From: Eubacterium sp. AM49-13BH
Lineage (GTDB): Bacteria; Bacillota; Clostridia; Lachnospirales; Lachnospiraceae
Direction: 5' to 3'
Length of the DNA stretch: 34,511 nucleotides
NCBI RefSeq assembly: GCF_003464165.1
Contig: NZ_QSEK01000029.1
Location: forward strand, 1 to 34,511
The position numbers and the translations under genes are program-made. Positions 17,045-25,258 of this stretch are shown here, one piece after another (within the stretch, counting starts at the first letter, position 1; every line of letters begins with the position of its first letter). The notes under the pieces were generated by a model. It was not told where the DNA came from and ran no database searches. It saw only the letters and a list, made by a program, of their open reading frames with translations.

Positions 17045-17088
17045 CAAGGCTGTTACATAATGTTAATTCGTTATGTGACAGCCTTTTT
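17045..17088 (+). terminator. Terminator after rny
   Basis: AAGGCTGTTACATAA (17045-17059) pairs with TTATGTGACAGCCTT (17070-17084), 15 pairs with one T-G wobble, ending in a T run. Confidence 0.93.
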
Positions 17089-17162
17089 TGATTTTAATAC
17101 ACTTAATATAATTAAGCATTTTAGAGAGATGTTTTAAAATATTAAGTTATTTTTAAAAATAT

Positions 17163-17191
17163 TTGCAATTATGAATTATACATTGTAGAAT
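17163..17191 (+). promoter_or_regulatory. Probable promoter of the aminotransferase gene
   Basis: TTGCAA (17163-17168), 17 bases, TAGAAT (17186-17191), with transcription expected near 17198. Confidence 0.6.
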
Positions 17192-17228
17192 AGAGCATGT
17201 TGATTATATGCTGATTAGGAGGAAGATT

Positions 17229-18512
17229 ATGCAGTACAATGATATGAGTAAAGAAGAGCTTTTAGCTTTAAAGGAAAGCTTGAACAAAGAGTATGCAGAA
17301 GCTAAGGCAAAGGGGCTTGCGTTAGATATGTCAAGAGGTAAGCCATCAGCTAAGCAGCTTGATGTTTCATTAGGACTTCTTGATACAATCAATAGTTCAT
17401 CAGACCTTAAGGCTTTAGATGGAACAGATTGCAGAAATTATGGTGTTTTAGATGGTATTCCAGAAGCAAAGAAGCTTATGGCAGATATGATGGGCACAAC
17501 ACCAGATCATGTTATTGTGTATGGAAACGCAAGTCTTAATATTATGTATGACCAGATTTCAAGAGCATACACACATGGTATTCTTGGTAATACTCCATGG
17601 TGCAAGCTTGATAAGATTAAATTCTTATGTCCGGTTCCTGGATATGACAGACATTTTGCAATCACAGAAAGATTTGGAATTGAGATGATTAACATTCCAA
17701 TGTCAGAGTCTGGTCCAGATATGGGTATGGTAGAAGAGTATGTAAGCAAGGATGCTTCTGTAAAGGGTATCTGGTGCGTTCCAAAGTATTCTAATCCTCA
17801 GGGATATACATATTCTGAAGAAACAGTTAAGAGAATGGCTGCACTTAAGCCAGCTGCTGAAGATTTCAGAATTTTCTGGGATAACGCTTATGTTATCCAT
17901 GATTTATATGATGACAATAAGGATGAGATAGCTGATATCATCAGTGAATGTGAGAAAGCTGGTAACCCAGATATGGTATTTGAGTTTGCTTCAACTTCTA
18001 AGGTGAGCTTCCCAGGTTCAGGTATTGCAGCACTTGCTACATCTGCTAATAATATTGCAGATATCAAAAAGCAGCTTACAATCCAGACAATAGGACATGA
18101 TAAGCTTAATCAGTTAAGACATGTGAGATTCTTTAAGGATATCAACGGACTTAAGGAACATATGAGAAAGCATGCTGAGTTTATGAGACCTAAGTTTGAG
18201 GCTGTAGAAAGTGTTCTCGAAGAAGAACTTGGTGGACTCGGAATTGGTTCATGGACAGAGCCTAAGGGTGGATATTTTATATCATTTGAAGCTATGGACG
18301 GATGTGCCAAGGCAATAGTTGCAAAATGTAAAGAAGCAGGTGTTAAGCTTACAGGTGCTGGTGCAACATTCCCTTATGGAAAGGACCCTAAGGACTCTAA
18401 TATAAGAATTGCCCCATCATTCCCAACTCCAGAAGAGATGAAGCAGGCTGCTGATCTTTTTGTTCTCTGTGTTAAGCTTGTAAGTGTAGAAAAGTTACTT
18501 GAAAACAAATAA
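17229..18512 (+). CDS. Aspartate aminotransferase of the class I MocR-like (type Ic) family
   Basis: 427 residues; PLP enzyme that most likely transfers the amino group between aspartate and 2-oxoglutarate. The PLP lysine is K258 in FASTSKVSFPGSG. DMSRGKPS, GNASLNIMYDQ, CPVPGYDRHFAI, VPKYSNPQGYTYSEETV and FWDNAYVIHDLYDD are in the expected order, with NIRIAPSFP near the end supplying the carboxylate-binding arginine. Start 17229 has AGGAGG at 17218-17223, preferred to the ATG at 17208. It is a single-gene unit between two hairpins. Exact substrate range is inferred from family only. Confidence 0.88.
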   Translation: MQYNDMSKEELLALKESLNKEYAEAKAKGLALDMSRGKPSAKQLDVSLGLLDTINSSSDLKALDGTDCRNYGVLDGIPEAKKLMADMMGTTPDHVIVYGNASLNIMYDQISRAYTHGILGNTPWCKLDKIKFLCPVPGYDRHFAITERFGIEMINIPMSESGPDMGMVEEYVSKDASVKGIWCVPKYSNPQGYTYSEETVKRMAALKPAAEDFRIFWDNAYVIHDLYDDNKDEIADIISECEKAGNPDMVFEFASTSKVSFPGSGIAALATSANNIADIKKQLTIQTIGHDKLNQLRHVRFFKDINGLKEHMRKHAEFMRPKFEAVESVLEEELGGLGIGSWTEPKGGYFISFEAMDGCAKAIVAKCKEAGVKLTGAGATFPYGKDPKDSNIRIAPSFPTPEEMKQAADLFVLCVKLVSVEKLLENK

Positions 18513-18531
18513 TTAAATGAATATAATTAAT

Positions 18532-18563
18532 ATAAGCTTGCTTTTTATAAGCAAGCTTATTTA
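18532..18563 (+). terminator. Hairpin after the aminotransferase gene
   Basis: ATAAGCTTGCTT (18532-18543) pairs perfectly with AAGCAAGCTTAT (18549-18560), with a five-base loop. The T tract after it is poor, so termination may be partial. Confidence 0.7.
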
Positions 18564-18574
18564 ATAACCGGGTA

Positions 18575-18606
18575 TATAATAATCAGATGTTATATATCAT
18601 GATATA
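18575..18606 (+). promoter_or_regulatory. proC -10 element and downstream palindrome
   Basis: TATAAT at 18575-18580 is the best -10 upstream of proC; no good -35 is seen. A perfect 14-base palindrome, TATATCATGATATA (18593-18606), lies just after the expected transcription start and before the GGGAGG ribosome site. It could be an operator. Confidence 0.4.
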
Positions 18607-18623
18607 GTTGGGAGGATATACAT

Positions 18624-19421
18624 ATGGCTAAGATTGGTTTTATTGGAATGGGTAACATGGGATATGCAATGCTTAAAGGTGCTTTAGCGGCATTTTCACC
18701 ATCAGATATTATATTTTCATCACCTAACAGAGAAAAATGCGAAAGAATATCATCTGAGACAGGTGTAAGATTCGCAGAAAGTAATGCAGAGTGTGGCAAC
18801 AATGCCAAGTATATTGTACTTGCAGTAAAACCACAGATGTATCCAACAGTACTTAAGAATATTGTCAATGTGGTAACAGAAGAAAGTGTTATTATATCAA
18901 TTGCACCGGGAATTACTATTGCGTCTATAAAGAATGCTCTTGGAAGCAATATAAGAGTTGTAAGAGCAATGCCTAATACACCTGCACTTATCGGGGAAGG
19001 AATGACAGGAGTAGCATATAATGCATCTGATTATTCATTTGATGAAAGAGATGTTATAGATAAATTCTTTACTTCATTTGGTAAGGTTGTTTACGTTGAT
19101 GAAAAGCTTATGGATGGAGTAGTATGTGCAAGTGGCAGTTCACCTGCTTATGTATATATGTTCATTGAAGCCCTTGCTGATAGTGTTGTAAAGTATGGCA
19201 TTAAGAGAGATGATGCATATAAGATGGTTGCCCAGACTGTCCTTGGTTCGGCAAAGATGGTGCTTGAGTCAGGAGAACACCCGGCAGTACTTAAAGATAA
19301 AGTGTGTTCGCCTGGTGGAACAACAATTCAGGCTGTTTCTGCACTTGAAGAGAATGGCTTTAGAAATGCACTTATTAAAGCAACTGACGCTTGCTATGAT
19401 AAATGTACAAACATTAAGTAA
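18624..19421 (+). CDS. proC: Pyrroline-5-carboxylate reductase
   Basis: 265 residues; last step of proline synthesis, reducing pyrroline-5-carboxylate with NAD(P)H. The Rossmann motif GFIGMGNMG is at residues 5-13. VLAVKPQM, RAMPNTPALIGEGMTG and SGSSPAYVYMFIEAL follow. The C-terminal signature (VCSPGGTTIQAV) is intact. GGGAGG precedes the ATG. A NUDIX gene follows after 24 bases with no terminator, so they are probably co-transcribed. Confidence 0.96.
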   Translation: MAKIGFIGMGNMGYAMLKGALAAFSPSDIIFSSPNREKCERISSETGVRFAESNAECGNNAKYIVLAVKPQMYPTVLKNIVNVVTEESVIISIAPGITIASIKNALGSNIRVVRAMPNTPALIGEGMTGVAYNASDYSFDERDVIDKFFTSFGKVVYVDEKLMDGVVCASGSSPAYVYMFIEALADSVVKYGIKRDDAYKMVAQTVLGSAKMVLESGEHPAVLKDKVCSPGGTTIQAVSALEENGFRNALIKATDACYDKCTNIK

Positions 19422-19445
19422 CATTTTTATATAGAAAGGCTGAAT

Positions 19446-19997
19446 ATGAAAGAACATATTAAAAGAGTGGACAGAATTCTTAAATATAAGGGTTCAATAC
19501 TTGATATATATACAGATGTTATAGAGACTCCCGACGGACATAGGGCAGAATGGGATTATATTGACCACAGAGGAGCGGCAGCTGTTGTTCCGGTGTTAGA
19601 TGATGGACGTCTTCTCATGGTAAGACAGTACAGAGACGCACTTGACAGAGAGACGATTGAGATTCCTGCAGGTGGTCTTAATGGCTGGGATGAGCCGACA
19701 ATTAATGCGGCGGCAAGAGAACTTGAAGAAGAGACCGGATATAGGTCAGATAATCTTACCAAGCTTGTATCAGTTGTTACTGCGGTTGCGTTCTGCAATG
19801 AAGTGGTAGATGTATATCTTGCAACAGATCTTATAAAAACAAATCAGCATCTTGATGAAGATGAATTCATAGATGTAGAAAAATACACACTGGATGAACT
19901 TAAAGACATGATATTTACAGGAACGATACAGGATTCCAAGACAATTTCAGCAGTTCTTGCTTATGATGCCTTACTTAACCGTAAAAAGAATAATTAA
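19446..19997 (+). CDS. NUDIX hydrolase, ADP-ribose pyrophosphatase type
   Basis: 183 residues; likely splits ADP-ribose to AMP and ribose 5-phosphate. The Nudix box is complete at residues 77-99: G77, E83, R91, E92, E95, E96, G98. The preceding RQYRDALDRETIEIPAG segment is typical of NudF/ADP-ribose enzymes. In clostridia this gene commonly lies beside spoIIM and xerD, which fits the SpoIIM-like gene downstream. GAAAGG precedes the ATG. Its stop codon overlaps a small hairpin that competes with the attenuator-like stem at 20001. Confidence 0.92.
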   Translation: MKEHIKRVDRILKYKGSILDIYTDVIETPDGHRAEWDYIDHRGAAAVVPVLDDGRLLMVRQYRDALDRETIEIPAGGLNGWDEPTINAAARELEEETGYRSDNLTKLVSVVTAVAFCNEVVDVYLATDLIKTNQHLDEDEFIDVEKYTLDELKDMIFTGTIQDSKTISAVLAYDALLNRKKNN

Positions 19998-20000
19998 GAC

Positions 20001-20059
20001 AAAGTCTTCATATATTGATTCAAAGTACATTTTGATGGATATATATGAAGGCTTTTTTA
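20001..20059 (+). terminator. Attenuator-like terminator containing the next gene's start codon
   Basis: AAAGTCTTCATATAT (20001-20015) pairs with ATATATGAAGGCTTT (20041-20055), 15 pairs with one T-G wobble, followed by a T run (20053-20058). The ATG at 20045-20047 lies within the 3' arm and its weak Shine-Dalgarno (GATGG, 20034-20038) in the loop. A rival hairpin, AAGAC/GTCTT (19996-20008), begins at the upstream stop codon and shares bases with the 5' arm. Seen directly; the switching role is inferred. Confidence 0.65.
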
Positions 20060-20596
20060 TTGTGGGTAATTAAGAATGTAAGATTTGCCGCATTAATTAT
20101 TGCGGGAATTATACTTGGTACATGCTTTATAAAAATGTGGCGCTATGGTGATGTGTTTTCAACTGAATATCTGATTGCATACATTAATTCTAATGTTGCA
20201 TATGCAGATGTATGGCAGGAGGTGCTATCTTACAGATTAAGGAAGTTCATAACATTGGCAGTATTCATAATTACCCCATTCAGAAAACTGTATGTATACT
20301 GGCTGTGTCTGTATAACGGATTCTGTCTTGGAATATGTATGTCAAAGGCTGTTATGTATCACGGTGCAGGGGGAGTAGTTATGGTTCTGGTGTGGCTGTT
20401 TCCACATTATCTGTTATATATAATGACCGTTCTCCTTATGTGTCATTATTTTCTAAACAGAATTGACACTTTAAGAAGAACGGTCATTATTGTGAGTATG
20501 TCATTGTTACTTACATTAATAGGAACATTTGCAGAAAGCTACATTAATCCCGACATAATGAAAATGTTTTTAAGCAAGGTCTGCAATATCGTATAA
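20045..20596 (+). CDS. SpoIIM-like (DUF95) integral membrane protein
   Basis: 183 residues with about four to five hydrophobic segments. SpoIIM joins SpoIID and SpoIIP in septal peptidoglycan remodelling during engulfment, and the DUF95 family also occurs outside sporulation. The first segment after a basic start (WVIKNVRFAALIIAGIILG), the central YNGFCLGICMSKAVMYHG and the following LVWLFPHYLLYIMTVL resemble SpoIIM's conserved pieces. Gene order after a NUDIX gene supports it. The start codon sits in a terminator-like stem, with only GATGG as ribosome site. The last 27 bases overlap the end of the opposing DAHP synthase gene. The assignment is from resemblance and context, so moderate. Confidence 0.65.
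   Translation: MKAFLLWVIKNVRFAALIIAGIILGTCFIKMWRYGDVFSTEYLIAYINSNVAYADVWQEVLSYRLRKFITLAVFIITPFRKLYVYWLCLYNGFCLGICMSKAVMYHGAGGVVMVLVWLFPHYLLYIMTVLLMCHYFLNRIDTLRRTVIIVSMSLLLTLIGTFAESYINPDIMKMFLSKVCNIV
20420..20490. repeat. 14-bp perfect inverted repeat inside the SpoIIM-like gene
   Basis: ATAATGACCGTTCT (20420-20433) and AGAACGGTCATTAT (20477-20490) enclose 43 bases, which hold a second inner stem (GTGTCA/TGACAC). The arms encode unrelated residues (IMTVL and RTVII), so protein sequence alone does not demand the symmetry. Confidence 0.7.
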
Positions 20597-21598
20597 AAGC
20601 TTTTCAGACTCAGCCCATCCGAGGCATGCGTCTGTGATTGATTTTCCATAAACACCGTCGCCAACCTTCTGGTTACCAGGCTCAATATAACTTTCAATCA
20701 TAACACCCTTAACAAGCTTCTTAACATCAGCAGAGTGATGGCAGCTGTGAAGAACTTCCTTGACAATACGGATCTGCTCAAGATACTGCTTACCTGAATT
20801 GCTGTGGTTAGCATCTACAATAACAGCAGGGTTCTCAAGATCTCTTGCAGCATACATGTTATAAAGTCTTATCAAATCTTCATAGTGATAGTTAGGAATG
20901 GTCTGGCCGTGTTTATTTACGGCACCTCTTAATATTGTGTGTGTAAGAGGGTTGCCTGGTGTATTAACTTCCCAGTTTCTGTATATAAATGTCTGCTTAG
21001 ACTGGGCAGCAACTACAGAATTTAACATAACTGAAAAATCTCCACTTGTAGGATTCTTCATTCCGGCTGGAACATCAATTCCTGAACATACAAGTCTGTG
21101 CTGCTGGTTTTCAACTGATCTTGCACCAACGGCAACATATGAAAGAACATCTGAAAGATACCAGTAATTTTCAGGGTAAAGCATTTCATCAGCAGGACTA
21201 AGATGTGTCTCTTTCATTACATCAATATGCATTTTTCTGATTGCAACAAGACCAGCAAGAAGGTCAGGCTTCTTTTCAGGGTCTGGCTGGTGAAGCATTC
21301 CTTTGTAACCTACGCCTGTCGTTCTTGGTTTGTTAGTGTAAACTCTTGGAATAATAATAACTTTGTCTTTAATCTTCTCCTGAACCTTAACAAGTCTTGA
21401 TGTGTAATCAAGGACAGCAGTTTCATTATCTGCTGAGCAAGGTCCGATAATAACAAGAAGTTTGTCTGATTTGCCGGTGATAACATCAGCAATTTCAGCA
21501 TCTCTTTCAGCTTTTAATACTTTTATTTCTTCTGGTACAGGGTACTGTTCTTTGATTTCAGTAGGTGTAGGAAGCTTTGTGACGAACTCGAAACTCAT
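20570..21598 (-). CDS. aroF: 3-deoxy-7-phosphoheptulonate (DAHP) synthase, class I AroF/G type
   Basis: 342 residues; condenses phosphoenolpyruvate and erythrose 4-phosphate, the first step of the shikimate pathway. The family pieces are present in order: LPTPTEIKEQYP, VIIGPCSADN with the metal-binding cysteine, PRVYTNKPRTTGVGYKG, VGARSVENQQHR, DVPAGMKNPTSGD, DANHSNSGK and VMIESYIEPGNQ. It is the E. coli AroFGH-like class rather than the short AroA-type class. RBS AAGGAGAA precedes the ATG. Its stop lies within the end of the opposing SpoIIM-like gene, leaving no space for a terminator of its own. Which amino acid feeds back cannot be told; the symbol marks family only. Confidence 0.95.
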   Translation of the reverse strand: MSFEFVTKLPTPTEIKEQYPVPEEIKVLKAERDAEIADVITGKSDKLLVIIGPCSADNETAVLDYTSRLVKVQEKIKDKVIIIPRVYTNKPRTTGVGYKGMLHQPDPEKKPDLLAGLVAIRKMHIDVMKETHLSPADEMLYPENYWYLSDVLSYVAVGARSVENQQHRLVCSGIDVPAGMKNPTSGDFSVMLNSVVAAQSKQTFIYRNWEVNTPGNPLTHTILRGAVNKHGQTIPNYHYEDLIRLYNMYAARDLENPAVIVDANHSNSGKQYLEQIRIVKEVLHSCHHSADVKKLVKGVMIESYIEPGNQKVGDGVYGKSITDACLGWAESEKLLYDIADLA

Positions 21599-21665
21599 AT
21601 AATTTTCTCCTTAAAAATGTATATTCAATTAATTACATTTGCATAAAACACACAATGTATATGTG

Positions 21666-21693
21666 ATTATAACATTTGTTTTTAAAAATGCAA
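21666..21693 (-). promoter_or_regulatory. Probable promoter of the DAHP synthase gene
   Basis: On the minus strand TTGCAT (plus ATGCAA 21688-21693), 16 bases, TATAAT (plus ATTATA 21666-21671). This gives a leader of about 60 bases with no recognisable attenuator. Confidence 0.7.
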
Positions 21694-21756
21694 AATAATA
21701 ATACAGAAAGTATTCTTTGTGGTACAATATATTAAAGATTGTCGGGAGGCGTGGCT

Positions 21757-22932
21757 ATGAATGTTAACAGAATTATATGGATAGTTTTGGATAGTGTTGG
21801 AATTGGTGAGGCCAGGGATGCAGCTAAGTTCGGTGATGAAGGTGCAGATACATTGGGACATACTGCAGGGGCTAATGGAGGTCTTAATATTCCTAATATG
21901 GTAAAGCTTGGAATTGGCAATATTGAAGGCTCACATAACCTTGAACGTTGTGATAATCCCATTGGGTGTTTTGGAAAACTTGCAGAAATATCTGCCGGAA
22001 AAGATACAACAATTGGACACTGGGAGATGGCAGGAATATATTCTCCTGATCCGTTTCCTGTGTATCCTGATGGATTTCCAGACTGTATTATTGATGAATT
22101 CATTAAAAAGACAGGAATTCCAGGAATACTTTGCAATAAGCCGGCTTCAGGAACACAGATAATTGCTGAACTTGGTGATGAACATGTTGCGACAGGAAAA
22201 CCAATTGTATATACATCAGGAGATTCAGTTTTCCAGATTGCATGTCATGAAGATGTTGTGCCGGTAGAAAGACTTTATGAAATGTGTGAGACGGCAAGAC
22301 ATATCCTTACAGGAAAGAATGCTGTAGCAAGAGTTATTGCACGACCCTTTGTCGGGGAGAATGGCAATTATAAGAGAACACCTAACAGAAGGGATTTCTC
22401 ACTAAAGCCAAGTGAGGATAATATATTGTGCAGAGTCCGTGATAAAGGGTTTGATGTAATCGGAGTCGGTAAGATTCATGATATATTTGCTGGTGTGGGC
22501 CTTACAGAGTCTAAGCACACTAATGACAATCAGGATGGAATGGATGTAACACTTGATTACATGAAGCAGGATAATAAAGGAATTATATATACTAATCTGG
22601 TTGAGTTTGATTCAACATGGGGACATAGAAGAGATTATAAAGGGTATGCCAGAGGTCTTGAAGAATTTGATGAAAGGCTTTTACAGGTGTTAGACACTAT
22701 GAAAGACACAGATATGCTTGTTATTACGGCTGACCACGGTTGTGACCCAACCTATAAGGGAACTGACCATACAAGGGAATATGTTCCACTGCTTGTATAT
22801 GGAAAATGCTTAAAACATGGCGTTAATCTTGGAACAGGTGACACTTATGCTGATATAGCACAGACACTGGCTGAGATTTTTGGCACAGAACCGGTTAATA
22901 TAGGAAAGAGTTTTCTTAATAAGATTATGTAG
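21757..22932 (+). CDS. deoB: Phosphopentomutase
   Basis: 391 residues; interconverts ribose or deoxyribose 1-phosphate and 5-phosphate, a manganese enzyme of the alkaline phosphatase superfamily. IVLDSVGIGEA with the metal aspartate D11 opens the protein; GADTLGHTA, TTIGHWEMAG, NKPASGTQII and ADHGCDPTYKGTDHTREYVPLLVYG follow. Start 21757 is preceded by GGGAGG (21744-21749); an in-frame TTG at 21739 is upstream of that site and unlikely. It is followed after 12 bases by pdp, whose AGGAGG overlaps the deoB stop, so translation is probably coupled. Confidence 0.97.
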   Translation: MNVNRIIWIVLDSVGIGEARDAAKFGDEGADTLGHTAGANGGLNIPNMVKLGIGNIEGSHNLERCDNPIGCFGKLAEISAGKDTTIGHWEMAGIYSPDPFPVYPDGFPDCIIDEFIKKTGIPGILCNKPASGTQIIAELGDEHVATGKPIVYTSGDSVFQIACHEDVVPVERLYEMCETARHILTGKNAVARVIARPFVGENGNYKRTPNRRDFSLKPSEDNILCRVRDKGFDVIGVGKIHDIFAGVGLTESKHTNDNQDGMDVTLDYMKQDNKGIIYTNLVEFDSTWGHRRDYKGYARGLEEFDERLLQVLDTMKDTDMLVITADHGCDPTYKGTDHTREYVPLLVYGKCLKHGVNLGTGDTYADIAQTLAEIFGTEPVNIGKSFLNKIM

Positions 22933-22944
22933 GAGGTCTGCATT

Positions 22945-24249
22945 ATGAGAATGGTCGATATTATAGAGAAGAAAAGAGATGGTGGAAAGCTTACTAAAGA
23001 AGAGATAGAGTTCTTTGTTAATGGCTATGTCAGGGGGGATATACCTGATTATCAGGCTTCTGCACTTCTTATGGCAATATATTTCAGAAATATGGATTAT
23101 GATGAGACTCTTAACCTGACGCTTGCAATGGAAAACAGCGGAGACAAGCTGGATTTGTCGGATATTAATGGAATTAAAGTAGACAAGCACAGTACAGGTG
23201 GTGTTGGAGATAAGACTTCACTTGTTCTTGCACCTATGGTTGCAGCACTTGGCGGCAAAGTTGCAAAGATGAGTGGAAGAGGACTTGGACATACAGGAGG
23301 CACGATTGATAAACTGGAAAGTATTCCGGGATTTAACACTTCTCTGTCTGAGGAAGCATTTGTTAAGCAGGTTAATGATATAGGAATTGCAATAACAGGG
23401 CAGACAGGTAATCTTGCACCTGCAGATAAGAAGATATATGCACTAAGGGATGTTACAGCAACGGTCGAGAATATTTCGCTTATTGCAAGCAGTATTATGA
23501 GCAAGAAGCTGGCTTCTGGTGCTGATGCGATTGTTCTTGATGTCAAGACCGGAAGCGGCGCATTTATGAAAAATGAGGCTGATGCCGTAAGTCTTGCTAA
23601 GGAGATGGTTCGTATTGGAAAAGGCGCAGGCAGAAATGTAACAGCACTTATTACTGATATGGACCAGCCGTTAGGATATGCAGTTGGAAATGCACTTGAA
23701 GTTATCGAGGCTATCAATACTTTAAAAGGTGAAGGACCAGAGGATTTAACTAAGCTTGTCATTAATCTTGGAACATATATGGTGCTTGCTGCAAGAGATG
23801 ACCTTGATAAAGAAACCGTAAGAAAAGAATTGGAGAGAGTAATAAGTGACGGAAGTGCTTTGGACAAGATGGCAGAGTTCGTTAAAGCCCAGGGTGGAGA
23901 CCCTGACGCAGTATATAACACAGATAAGTTAAAGGTATCTGATACAATAACAGAGGTGTGTGCAGATAGCGATGGATACATTCAGTCAATCCAGTCTGAG
24001 CTTATAGGAAAATCTTCAATGATTCTTGGAGGCGGAAGGGCAGCCAAGGACGATGTGATTGATTTATCAGTTGGAGTTGTGCTTTCTAAGAAAATAGGCG
24101 ACAAAGTCAGCAAAGGTGATGTGATTGCAAGAATTTACTGTGATAATGCAGAAAAGACTAAAGAAGCAGAAACAATGATTAAGGATGCGTATACATTTTC
24201 ACGAGAATTTGTCGAAAAAAATGTACTTATTAAGGGAATAGTTGGTTAA
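22945..24249 (+). CDS. pdp: Pyrimidine-nucleoside phosphorylase
   Basis: 434 residues; splits uridine and thymidine (and deoxyuridine) with phosphate to base and pentose 1-phosphate, which deoB then uses. The family signature [12 protein letters not shown] starts at residue 81; [21 protein letters not shown] and [11 protein letters not shown] follow, with a C-terminal alpha/beta domain. The length fits the Pdp/DeoA group. The ATG at 22945 is best placed relative to AGGAGG; ATG 22951 is an alternative. The deoB-pdp pair is a nucleoside salvage operon. Confidence 0.96.
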   Translation: MRMVDIIEKKRDGGKLTKEEIEFFVNGYVRGDIPDYQASALLMAIYFRNMDYDETLNLTLAMENSGDKLDLSDINGIKVDKHSTGGVGDKTSLVLAPMVAALGGKVAKMSGRGLGHTGGTIDKLESIPGFNTSLSEEAFVKQVNDIGIAITGQTGNLAPADKKIYALRDVTATVENISLIASSIMSKKLASGADAIVLDVKTGSGAFMKNEADAVSLAKEMVRIGKGAGRNVTALITDMDQPLGYAVGNALEVIEAINTLKGEGPEDLTKLVINLGTYMVLAARDDLDKETVRKELERVISDGSALDKMAEFVKAQGGDPDAVYNTDKLKVSDTITEVCADSDGYIQSIQSELIGKSSMILGGGRAAKDDVIDLSVGVVLSKKIGDKVSKGDVIARIYCDNAEKTKEAETMIKDAYTFSREFVEKNVLIKGIVG

Positions 24250-24252
24250 TAG

Positions 24253-24281
24253 TTGTAAATAATTGGATTTTGTGGTATTAT
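24253..24281 (+). promoter_or_regulatory. Probable promoter of kduI-kduD
   Basis: TTGTAA (24253-24258), 17 bases, TATTAT (24276-24281). It begins within four bases of the pdp stop, with no terminator between, so read-through from deoB-pdp is possible. Confidence 0.7.
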
Positions 24282-24287
24282 AAACAC

Positions 24288-24312
24288 CAAACGGGGCTTT
24301 GCCCTAGGTTTG
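24288..24312 (+). other. 5' leader hairpin of the kduI mRNA
   Basis: CAAAC (24288-24292) with GTTTG (24308-24312), and inside it GGGC/GCCC closed by TTT. It starts at the expected first base of the transcript, a position known to protect mRNAs from 5'-end-dependent decay. Function inferred. Confidence 0.5.
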
Positions 24313-24334
24313 TGAATTGAAAAGGAGAGTTACG

Positions 24335-25177
24335 ATGGAAGTAAGACAGGGTGCTAACGCAAGAGATGTAAAGGGTTATGATACAGAAAGACTGAGAAAT
24401 GATTTTCTTATCCAGAATCTTTTCCCAGCTGATGATTTTAAGCTTGTTTACAGCCAGATTGATCGTATTATCGTAGGCGGATGTATGCCGGTTAATAAGG
24501 AACTTACACTTGAGGCAGGTTCTGAGCTTAAGGCAGCATATTTCCTTGAGAGACGTGAGATGGGTATCTTTAATGTAGGTGGCAACGGTTCAGTTATCGT
24601 TGATGGTACAGAATATAAGTTTAAATATAGAGATGGTCTTTATATTGGTATGGGCTCTAAGGAGATTAAGTTCAAGAGCGAGGATTCTTCTAAGCCAGCT
24701 AAGTTCTACTTTAACTCAACACCAGCACATAAGACATATCCTACTGTATTCATTGATCCAGAAAAGGATATCAAGGATGAGTTCAAGCTTCAGCTTGGTT
24801 CTGTAGAAGGATGCAATAAGCGTCTTAACAGAAAGTATATTTTACCAGGTCAGGTTGAGACATGCCAGTTAGAGATGGGTATCACAACTCTTGAGCCAGG
24901 AAGCGTATGGAATACAATGCCATGTCATACACATGACAGACGAATGGAAGTTTATTTCTACTTCGAGATTCCAGAAGAAGATATTGTTGTTCACTATATG
25001 GGTGAGCCAACAGAGACTCGTCATATCATCATGAGAAGTGAAGAAGCAGTTATTTCACCAAGCTGGTCAATTCATTCAGCATCAGCTACACATGCATATG
25101 CATTTATCTGGGGAATGGCTGGAGAAAACCAGGATTTCGATGATATGGACTGGGTAGACATGAAGGATTTAAAGTAA
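24335..25177 (+). CDS. kduI: 5-keto-4-deoxyuronate isomerase (4-deoxy-L-threo-5-hexosulose-uronate ketol-isomerase)
   Basis: 280 residues; isomerises 5-keto-4-deoxyuronate, from unsaturated galacturonate released from pectin, to 2,5-diketo-3-deoxygluconate. Zinc ligands known in E. coli KduI (two His, Glu, His) line up as H198, H200, E205 and H247 (CHTHDRRMEVYFYFE and SWSIHSA). It is a full-length cupin enzyme. GGAGAG precedes ATG 24335, preferred to the in-frame ATG at 24317. Codon choice (ATC, GGT, CGT, AAG) is richer in C-ending codons than most neighbours, suggesting strong expression. kduD follows. Confidence 0.95.
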   Translation: MEVRQGANARDVKGYDTERLRNDFLIQNLFPADDFKLVYSQIDRIIVGGCMPVNKELTLEAGSELKAAYFLERREMGIFNVGGNGSVIVDGTEYKFKYRDGLYIGMGSKEIKFKSEDSSKPAKFYFNSTPAHKTYPTVFIDPEKDIKDEFKLQLGSVEGCNKRLNRKYILPGQVETCQLEMGITTLEPGSVWNTMPCHTHDRRMEVYFYFEIPEEDIVVHYMGEPTETRHIIMRSEEAVISPSWSIHSASATHAYAFIWGMAGENQDFDDMDWVDMKDLK

Positions 25178-25202
25178 TCCGTCAGTACATATTTTACTAA
25201 GG

Positions 25203-25226
25203 AATGTAACCTGTAGAGGTTTCATT
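25203..25226 (+). other. Hairpin between kduI and kduD
   Basis: AATG-T-AACCT (25203-25212) pairs with AGGTT-T-CATT (25217-25226), nine pairs around a T-T mismatch and a GTAG loop. No T tract follows, so a stabilising or processing structure is likelier than a terminator. Confidence 0.4.
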
Positions 25227-25258
25227 TATAAATTATTAATTGGAAAAGGAGAATTAAA

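Noticed and set aside
23097..23981. Long open frame (294 codons) on the strand opposite pdp
   Set aside because: It mirrors pdp codons, is Ser/Leu/Ala-rich without any domain, and pdp itself is unambiguous.
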